The notes beneath the pieces are model-generated. The model ran no database searches. It saw nothing but the letters and a program-made list of their open reading frames with translations, and was not told where the DNA came from. A stretch of 19,198 bases of DNA. It comes from CBFHWY01 sp965659675. GTDB lineage: Bacteria; Bacteroidota; Bacteroidia; Flavobacteriales_G; Salibacteraceae. Position numbers and translations under genes: made by a program. Location: contig CBFHWY010000055.1 in NCBI GenBank assembly GCA_965659675.1, forward strand, positions 1-19,198. Reading direction: 5' to 3'. Of this stretch, positions 13,538 through 19,198 are shown one piece after another. The stretch's first letter is position 1, and the number at the start of each line of letters is the position of its first letter.

Positions 13538-15000
13538 AGCATCTGTTTTTGAGCTTTTTGTTTGATCAGGAATAATCCTGCAAAACAAAGGGCACCGTTC
13601 AGGATGAGCAATTCATAGCCAAATTGGTAGCCCCCAAGGAGCCAGTCTGAATTGTCTTTTAGAAAGTAACAGATCAGTGGGGAAAGAACACAAATGAAGG
13701 GCACCCAATTGTCCTTCACGCTGTATTTGGTGAACAGGCCAAAAGAGAACATTCCCAACAGCGGACCATAAGTATATCCTGCTGCCACGAATAGCTCGGA
13801 GATCACGCTATCGTCATTGATGGACTTGAACCAAATGATGACACCGAGCAAAACGATTGAGAATCCAAGATGAACAAGGGTTCTTGTTCTTTTATCGTTC
13901 TTCCCTTCTTTCTTATCAAGACCAAGAAAATCAACACAGAAGGCTGTTGTAAGAGAAGTAAGCGCTGAATCGGCACTGCTGTAGGCAGCAGCGATCAATC
14001 CTAAAATGAAAAACACACCTACCACGACTGGTAAATAGCCTTCCAGAGCGATCATCGGAAAAAGGTAATCGGCTTTTTCAGGAATGCTTATCCCCTTCTC
14101 TGCCGCAAAGAGATATAAAAGGGCTCCCAGAGAAAGGAAAATGAAATTGACAAAGACCAGAATGCCAGAAAACCAATACATGTTCTTTTTTGCATCCCCC
14201 AGATTCTTGCAACTGAGGTTCTTTTGCATCATATCCTGATCAAGGCCCGTCATCACGATGGTAATAAAGGCCCCACTTAGAAACTGTTTCAAAAAAAAGC
14301 GGGAATCCTTCCAATCATCAAAAAAGAAGATCCTTGAGTACTCACTCTCAGTGACGGTTGCCAGGATGGAACTTCCCTCTACTGCGATCTCGTCATAAAT
14401 ATAATAAACACCAACGATCACTGCAGCCAACATAAATGCCGTTTGCAGGGTGTCTGTCCAAATAATGGTCTTAATCCCACCTCTAAAGGTGTAAAGCCAA
14501 ATAAGGGCGATAGTTATTGCAACAGTCAAGGCAAATGGCATATCAAAGCCTAATGGGTCAAAAACTGCATATTGAAAGATCATCGCCACGAGGTAGAGTC
14601 TGAAAGCTGCACCAATGATCCTGGAAATCAGAAAGAAGGAAGACCCAGACTTATGTGACCAAAAGCCAAAGCGCTGTTCCAGATAACTGTAGATCGACGT
14701 GAGGTTCAGTTTATAATACAGCGGCAGGAGTATATTCGCGACCACGAGGTAACCCAGCAAGTATCCCATCACCATTTGCATGTAAGAGAACTGTGAGCTT
14801 CCCACCCAGCCAGGCACGGAGATAAATGTTACGCCAGACAAAGAGGCCCCTATCATTCCGAAGGCAACAACATACCAGGGCGACTTCTTGGATCCGAGGA
14901 AAAAGTCAAAATTTGCACCTTTCTCAGCACTTAGCCTTGCAATAACAATGAGCACCAAAAAGTAAAGCGCAACAATTAAAAGTATGATTTGCGGAGTCAC
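13534..15000 (-). CDS. Sodium:solute symporter (SSS family)
   Basis: This 488-residue protein has about 13 membrane helices and the features of the Na+/solute symporter family. These include a G-rich helix GMIGASLSGVTFIS (residues 48-61), YSYLEQRFGF, the GGIKTIIWTDTLQTAFM stretch around 173-189, the GLDQDMMQKNLSCKN loop, and the SSADSALTSLTTAF helix, whose Ser residues help form the Na2 site. These proteins bring in sugars, amino acids, sialic acid or vitamins with sodium. The substrate cannot be told from the sequence, and the neighbours give no clear hint. The start is a GTG (15000-14998). On the minus strand, TAGCATTG (15011-15004) lies four bases upstream and is a poor -7 candidate. The gene stands alone between ndk and the divergent response regulator. 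Confidence 0.92.
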   Translation of the reverse strand: MTPQIILLIVALYFLVLIVIARLSAEKGANFDFFLGSKKSPWYVVAFGMIGASLSGVTFISVPGWVGSSQFSYMQMVMGYLLGYLVVANILLPLYYKLNLTSIYSYLEQRFGFWSHKSGSSFFLISRIIGAAFRLYLVAMIFQYAVFDPLGFDMPFALTVAITIALIWLYTFRGGIKTIIWTDTLQTAFMLAAVIVGVYYIYDEIAVEGSSILATVTESEYSRIFFFDDWKDSRFFLKQFLSGAFITIVMTGLDQDMMQKNLSCKNLGDAKKNMYWFSGILVFVNFIFLSLGALLYLFAAEKGISIPEKADYLFPMIALEGYLPVVVGVFFILGLIAAAYSSADSALTSLTTAFCVDFLGLDKKEGKNDKRTRTLVHLGFSIVLLGVIIWFKSINDDSVISELFVAAGYTYGPLLGMFSFGLFTKYSVKDNWVPFICVLSPLICYFLKDNSDWLLGGYQFGYELLILNGALCFAGLFLIKQKAQKQML

Positions 15001-15099
15001 GAAACAATGCTAAAAACAAAGCGCCTTATTCATACTAGCCCTATGAGTTATTTATTCATTGGCGTTGTTGAAAAGCGTCAGCCTAGCGCCAATAATTCG

Positions 15100-15107
15100 T
15101 TAATTTG
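15100..15107 (+). promoter_or_regulatory. Possible -7 element for the receiver-desaturase unit
   Basis: TTAATTTG differs from TAnnTTTG at one base and lies 15 bases before the ATG at 15123. A TTGTTG at 15065-15070 is too far (29 bases) to be an ideal -33 box. The 122-base gap also has to hold the symporter promoter. Confidence 0.35.
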
Positions 15108-15122
15108 TATCACCAAATTGGA

Positions 15123-15494
15123 ATGAGCAAGCTTCTACTGATAGACGACGATTCGATCAACAACTTCGTAAATAAGGAGTTGATCAAACGCAGGTTTCCA
15201 GATGTGAACATCATGTGTTATGAGAATCCAGTCTTTGCGATCAATTATTTGTCTGATGATAAAGCGGGAGCACCTGACCTGATCTTATTAGACCTCAACA
15301 TGCCGTTGCTGAATGGCTGGGAGTTTCTGGATCATATGAAGGAACGCAATTTGGATCTACCGGTTGCCATCCTCACTTCTTCGATCAACCATGTTGACAA
15401 AGAACGAAGCAGTGAATACGAGAATGTCAAAGCTTTTCTGGTAAAACCTATTGATCTGGAAAAACTAGATTCACTTTTAAGTGTTAATCAGTAG
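15123..15494 (+). CDS. Single-domain response regulator (CheY-like receiver)
   Basis: This 123-residue protein is a receiver domain alone, with no output domain. The acidic pocket is IDDD (residues 7-10), the phospho-acceptor is Asp57 in LLDLNMP (56-62), the switch Thr85 is in ILTSS, and Lys108 is in LVKPI. The PLLNGWEFLDHM turn is typical. Such receivers act by binding a partner protein or as relays for a sensor kinase; no kinase gene lies in the window. The start is the ATG at 15123; a TTG 18 bases upstream is in frame but lies within the promoter-like box. Its stop is followed directly by the ATG of the fatty-acid desaturase with no base between, so the two are co-expressed. Confidence 0.92.
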   Translation: MSKLLLIDDDSINNFVNKELIKRRFPDVNIMCYENPVFAINYLSDDKAGAPDLILLDLNMPLLNGWEFLDHMKERNLDLPVAILTSSINHVDKERSSEYENVKAFLVKPIDLEKLDSLLSVNQ

Positions 15495-16478
15495 ATGATG
15501 GAAGAATACAAGGACGAACAGATCATCTTCGATCTTGAAAGAATCAAACGAAACGGTCTTGTCGACTCTCAGGGCAGGAAGTTTTCAAGTTTTAAGAAAG
15601 AGCTCAAACCTAATTTTAGTCTTGTTTGGAGAGATATCATCCTCGGTTACCTCAGTATTATTGGAATAAGTGCTGCTGTTTTCCTTGCGCAAGATAACTT
15701 TCCAACCTGGGCTCCTATCTATATCATTACAGGCGCCGTACTTCTCGGGTATTTCCTCGCTTATTTGAACCTTTTCATGCACGAAGCTGCCCACTTTAAC
15801 ATTCACCCCGACCGCGAAAAGAACGATAGTCTGGCGAATATCTTTGTTTGCGCTATTAGCGGTCAATACATCAAGAATTATAGGATCGTTCATTGGAATC
15901 ATCACCGCTTTTTGGGATCGCCCAAGGATACCGAAAGGAGTTACTTCGATCACCTCAACTGGAAGTTCATTCTGGAGTCACTCTTTGGCATCAAGGCAAT
16001 GAAGACCATCTTTGGTCGTGAAAATGACGAGGAGAACAACAATCAGAGCTTTGACAAAGGCAAATTCTATCAGTATCTCATTATTGGTATGCTTTTGAAT
16101 GGAGCCGTAGTGTTGATCCCTTTCTTCTTTGGATTTTGGCACTTCAGCTTAACCTGGGTGCTTGCGACGCTGATCTTCTTCCCCTTCTTCGGAGCCTTAA
16201 GGCAGCTTTTGGAGCATAGAGATGAACTGGCCAATGCTCAAATAGACTATTCAAAGACCGATCACGGCAAGCTTTCTAGAATGTTCAGAGGGCCATTGGC
16301 TCGTACAATGGGTGCTGCAGGATTTAATAGGCACCTTTTGCACCATTGGGAACCCAACATATCTTACACAAGATTGAAGGATCTCGAAGAATATCTGAAA
16401 GACACTCAGGTGGGGTGGATCATCGAAAAGAATTATTCTACCTATTTTCACACCTTCATCAGATTATTTAATTCCTGA
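15495..16478 (+). CDS. Membrane fatty-acid desaturase family protein
   Basis: This 327-residue di-iron membrane enzyme has the three histidine boxes of the desaturase/hydroxylase superfamily: HEAAH (about residue 95), HWNHH (about 133) and HLLHHW (about 283). A further conserved QLLEHRDE lies before the last box. Hydrophobic segments at about 48-66, 74-96, 192-212 and 215-238 form the usual membrane core. Members insert a double bond or hydroxyl into acyl chains or other lipids using O2 and an electron donor. The exact substrate is unknown. It directly follows the receiver gene and is followed after 2 bases by a methyltransferase, so the unit may modify one lipid or glycolipid. The MM start gives two adjacent ATGs; the first abuts the previous stop. 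Confidence 0.92.
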   Translation: MMEEYKDEQIIFDLERIKRNGLVDSQGRKFSSFKKELKPNFSLVWRDIILGYLSIIGISAAVFLAQDNFPTWAPIYIITGAVLLGYFLAYLNLFMHEAAHFNIHPDREKNDSLANIFVCAISGQYIKNYRIVHWNHHRFLGSPKDTERSYFDHLNWKFILESLFGIKAMKTIFGRENDEENNNQSFDKGKFYQYLIIGMLLNGAVVLIPFFFGFWHFSLTWVLATLIFFPFFGALRQLLEHRDELANAQIDYSKTDHGKLSRMFRGPLARTMGAAGFNRHLLHHWEPNISYTRLKDLEEYLKDTQVGWIIEKNYSTYFHTFIRLFNS

Positions 16479-16480
16479 AG

Positions 16481-17401
16481 ATGGCTCAAAAATGTTTGGC
16501 TTGCGGAAGCGAGCGGTCGACCCATTGGGGGCGAGCAACTGATTACGAATATTACAGCACCGAGGAGGAATTCGATTTCTATCGTTGTGATGATTGCAAG
16601 TCTGTATATATCGACCCTGTTCCCGAGGATCAATTAAGCTTGATCTATCCTTCAAATTACTACTCATTTAAGCCTCATAATGAGACCTTTGTTCAGAAAA
16701 TAAAGAAGTCTCTAGACCAAAAGTTCTTCTCTAAATTACTGAATAGAATACCGGGAGAAAATCTAGCAGTTCTTGACATTGGAGGAGGCTCTGGTTGGTT
16801 GCTTGATCTGGTTAAGGGAATCGATCAAAGGGTCGATTACACTTGCGTGGTAGACTTCGATGAAAAAGCGGAAAGTGAAGCGCGATCGAAAGGGCATGAC
16901 TACTTCAATGGAAGGATAGAAGATTACAATACAGAAAAGAAGTACGATTTCATACTTCTACTGAACCTGATTGAGCATGTAGCAGATCCAAAAGCCGTGA
17001 TGGCAAAAGTTGCTGATTTGTTGTCAGATCAGGGTTTGGCTGTGGTTAAGACCCCAAACGTAGATAGTTTGGATGCCCGGCTCTTTAAAAACAGATATTG
17101 GGGTGGTTATCACTGTCCGCGACACTGGACGCTCTTTACACGAGAGAGTTTTAGGGACATGATCTCCAATTTGGATATCAAGGAAGAACAATTCTCTTAC
17201 ACTCAGGGAGCGCCATTTTGGACCTTTACTACGCTATTCTATCTAAAGAAATGGGGTCTGATATCCATCAATAAGGATCGACCGGCCGTATATCATCCTC
17301 TCAATGGAATTCTCAATGGCTTGTGGGCTGCTTTCGATATCCTAAGGTCGCCTTTTGGCAAGACATCACAGATGTTCATTACTCTGAAGAAGAAGGCTTA
17401 A
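16481..17401 (+). CDS. Class I SAM-dependent methyltransferase with N-terminal zinc ribbon
   Basis: This 306-residue protein starts with a zinc ribbon (Cys5, Cys8, Cys36, Cys39: CLACGS and CDDCK), then a linker YPSNYYSF, then a Rossmann methyltransferase core. Motif I is VLDIGGGSG (about 97-105), the acidic strand end is VVDFD, and motif IV is NLIEHVADP (about 162-170), followed by GLAVVKTPNVDSLDARLF. The later YWGGYHCPRHWTLFTRESF stretch is typical of the Methyltransf_23-type enzymes found in surface-glycan and lipid loci. The substrate is unknown. It lies 2 bases after the desaturase stop, so the receiver, desaturase and this gene form one unit. Its TAA stop shares a TTAA with the opposing glycosyltransferase stop. 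Confidence 0.9.
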   Translation: MAQKCLACGSERSTHWGRATDYEYYSTEEEFDFYRCDDCKSVYIDPVPEDQLSLIYPSNYYSFKPHNETFVQKIKKSLDQKFFSKLLNRIPGENLAVLDIGGGSGWLLDLVKGIDQRVDYTCVVDFDEKAESEARSKGHDYFNGRIEDYNTEKKYDFILLLNLIEHVADPKAVMAKVADLLSDQGLAVVKTPNVDSLDARLFKNRYWGGYHCPRHWTLFTRESFRDMISNLDIKEEQFSYTQGAPFWTFTTLFYLKKWGLISINKDRPAVYHPLNGILNGLWAAFDILRSPFGKTSQMFITLKKKA

Positions 17402-19198
17402 CGACCACCGAGCTCCCTGTATTTCTGAAGGAAAGTTTGCGCTTGTTCTTTCTGCCCCTTGTTTTGATAGGCTATTGCAAGCCCTCTGTAGGCTTCGGCG
17501 TAATTCTGATCCATATTCAATGCTGCCGAAAGATACTTGATGGCCTTGTCGTTCTTTTGAAGCTTGAGTAGGTTTCCAGCCATCTGATTCAACATTTGAG
17601 GTGTCGGATTCAAATAATCCAGGGTCTTATCAAAATACTTTTCTGCCTCAGCATAGTTGCCAACATTGAAGTAGATCTGACCTAACTGCAAATATGAGTT
17701 TCCAAAATTAACCTTGTAGTCGATTGACTTCTTTAAACTACTAATGGCCTCATCTACTTTGTTTTGACGGAGGTAGTAGATCCCCAGAAGCGAATGCGCC
17801 ATATATGACTCCGGACTGATCTCTACTGCCTTTAGAAGCTGCTCTCCTGCCTTATCAGTTTGCCCCATGTTCATATAAGACATACCGAGCATGCGTCTGG
17901 CCTCCTCGTTCAAAGGGTCATAGCCCACCGCTTTCTCAAAATAACTCACCGCGGTCCGATAATCTCCTGCGGAAGCAGATTCGTATCCTTTGGTCATATA
18001 ATCGTTCTCTGACTTCACAATGGCCAACAAAGGGGAATTCTCTACTTCAATGACATGAATGGTTCCTTTTGGAGGATATGCCCCATTGGTCAACTGAGCG
18101 TGCGTAAACTCCCTTGGAGCCAGAATGGCATAATCCCAGTCTTTCCGATAGCGTTCATCATCATCGAGCCAGCTCACAGCTACTGATTCCTTGTATTTTT
18201 TGGTATAGTGCGAGGCAGTGATCGGCGTCATATTCACCCCGATTCTAAGCTCCCCTTCAAAGTCCTTCAGTTCATTCTCAAAAAGCCACTCAACACCCTG
18301 ACGCATTGCATTACCATATGGGTCTGACTCATAATGCGCATATGCCCCATCATAGCCACCGACTAACTCATTGTAGTATGTATATTCATTCGGGTGATTG
18401 TCGATGATCCAATAAACAACCTTCGTCGATAGAAAAACAAATATGAAAAGTGGAATCAGGCGAATCTTCTTATTTGATATCCTAAATAAGAGTTCCCATC
18501 CCAATGATGCAACAGCAACAAGCATGGGGTATACAAAGAGAAAGTGTCTCCAACCATTATAAAGGGTTGATTCCTTGTAAACTGCATAGGCAACGGGAAA
18601 TACGATGGTAAAGAGTACTGCCCAAATGGCAATTCTTCTTATGCCTTTCTCTTTTTTAAACCAGGTGATAACCGATAAAGGAATTGCCAGCATTACGACT
18701 AATGGTGAGGTTATCCCAATGAACTTTGGAATATAGTACCAGGGCACCTCATTCATGTATGTTCTTTTCGCTTCAAATAACTCGTAGATCGTTAAAAGCT
18801 GGAAGTTGGTAAAGACAGTTAAGGCCTCAAAAGGATGTTTTAATGGATTTTCCAGACCGTAAGGCCATGGCAATATCCCGAGGAAAAAGCCTAATGCTCC
18901 GATCAAGATCACATAAAATGCGAAAGGCAGAATTTTTGATGCTGCAAATGAAAAACCGTTCTTGCGGATCAAATGGAGCCAGTAAAGCCCTAAAAACAGT
19001 CCTGTAAAGGCCACTACGATAATTCCCCCAATACGCACAGAGCAAACCAAGCCAATACTGATGATCAGCCAAAAGAATTCCCTAAAACGAGGTTTAGGAA
19101 GGTGGTTTAGCCAGATCATAAGATAATATACCGCCATCACAAATCCAGTTGCAAAGGGGATATCCTTGTGGTTATTCATGGAGTGTCCGAGGAAATAA
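17398..19198 (-). CDS. GT39-type membrane glycosyltransferase with C-terminal TPR domain (5' truncated by window edge)
   Basis: The frame is open to the right edge and reads YFLGHSMNNHKDIPFATGF across 19197-19141. The ATG at 19179 is therefore internal, and the protein starts outside the window; about 599 residues are visible. The GHSMNNHKDIPFA motif, the many membrane helices that follow (up to about the position of 18420), and the conserved ELVGGYDGAYAHYESD stretch fit the PMT/ArnT-like GT39 group (GT-C fold), which takes sugar from a polyprenyl-phosphate donor on the outer face of the membrane. After a soluble region, about six TPR repeats fill the last 200 residues (17401-18006), for example GNYAEAEKYFDKTLDYL and NDKAIKYLSAALNMD. 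Fusion of GT39 to TPRs is a Bacteroidota-type layout. The sugar and acceptor are unknown. Confidence 0.88.
   Translation of the reverse strand, partial: YFLGHSMNNHKDIPFATGFVMAVYYLMIWLNHLPKPRFREFFWLIISIGLVCSVRIGGIIVVAFTGLFLGLYWLHLIRKNGFSFAASKILPFAFYVILIGALGFFLGILPWPYGLENPLKHPFEALTVFTNFQLLTIYELFEAKRTYMNEVPWYYIPKFIGITSPLVVMLAIPLSVITWFKKEKGIRRIAIWAVLFTIVFPVAYAVYKESTLYNGWRHFLFVYPMLVAVASLGWELLFRISNKKIRLIPLFIFVFLSTKVVYWIIDNHPNEYTYYNELVGGYDGAYAHYESDPYGNAMRQGVEWLFENELKDFEGELRIGVNMTPITASHYTKKYKESVAVSWLDDDERYRKDWDYAILAPREFTHAQLTNGAYPPKGTIHVIEVENSPLLAIVKSENDYMTKGYESASAGDYRTAVSYFEKAVGYDPLNEEARRMLGMSYMNMGQTDKAGEQLLKAVEISPESYMAHSLLGIYYLRQNKVDEAISSLKKSIDYKVNFGNSYLQLGQIYFNVGNYAEAEKYFDKTLDYLNPTPQMLNQMAGNLLKLQKNDKAIKYLSAALNMDQNYAEAYRGLAIAYQNKGQKEQAQTFLQKYRELGGR

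Noticed and set aside
15585..15953. A 122-codon minus-strand open frame inside the desaturase gene
   Set aside because: It is antisense to the desaturase N-terminal half, including its first His box, so it is a shadow frame.
1..19198. CRISPR array, tRNA or rRNA genes, insertion sequence, integrase/att sites, toxin-antitoxin or defence genes
   Set aside because: Looked for and not seen: no spaced direct repeats, no cloverleaf-like segment, no transposase or recombinase motifs, and the genes are core-type with similar base composition throughout.

Overview
The window looks like an ordinary, gene-dense piece of a Bacteroidota chromosome, most likely Flavobacteriia (a Cryomorphaceae/Schleiferiaceae-like lineage would fit, but this is inference). 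The reasons are the recF plus DUF721 (DciA-like) pair, TAnnTTTG promoter elements in place of TATAAT, the lack of Shine-Dalgarno sequences, a Bacteroidota-type Crp/Fnr regulator, a DnaQ-exonuclease/GIY-YIG fusion, and a FlgD-like C-terminal domain at the left edge. No tRNA, rRNA, IS element, prophage, CRISPR array or long repeat was seen. No gap between genes exceeds about 175 bases. The largest are 12403-12574, 1604-1738 and 15001-15122; they hold only start-proximal promoter-like elements.

Layout. Position 1-209 is the end of a secreted-type protein. Positions 213-1603 (minus) are DUF721 and recF. Divergent from recF are a membrane-anchored TPR protein and ribH (1739-2927). A small helical protein (2989-3333) follows, then a tight run on the plus strand: a stand-alone 2-oxoacid-dehydrogenase-E2-like acyltransferase, an exonuclease/GIY-YIG nuclease, and a Crp/Fnr regulator (3376-6179). 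Next come an ABA4-like membrane protein with a translationally coupled seven-helix membrane protein, a secreted protein, and a PH-like membrane protein (6255-8748).

Positions 8749-12402 (minus) form a close-packed four-gene unit, transcribed from right to left: PaaG-type enoyl-CoA hydratase/isomerase, a two-domain 3-hydroxyacyl-CoA dehydrogenase, a polyprenyl-phosphate-type glycosyltransferase, and a SAM methyltransferase. Then come a PepSY-like lipoprotein, ndk, a sodium:solute symporter (minus), and a plus-strand unit of single-domain response regulator, fatty-acid desaturase and zinc-ribbon methyltransferase (15123-17401). The right edge is a minus-strand GT39-type membrane glycosyltransferase with a TPR tail, whose N-terminus lies outside the window.

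How the genes work together. The main themes are genome maintenance (RecF, DciA-like, exonuclease/GIY-YIG), lipid and acyl-CoA metabolism (PaaG, HCDH, desaturase, E2-like), and envelope glycan building (two glycosyltransferases, two methyltransferases). The most striking structural feature is that all four convergent gene pairs meet with a spacing of -4 to +3 nt, and two of them share one palindromic tetranucleotide that supplies both stop codons. I found no convincing new defence or mobile system. The observations most worth following are the convergent-stop pattern, promoters so close to start codons that transcripts may be leaderless, and the receiver-desaturase pair.
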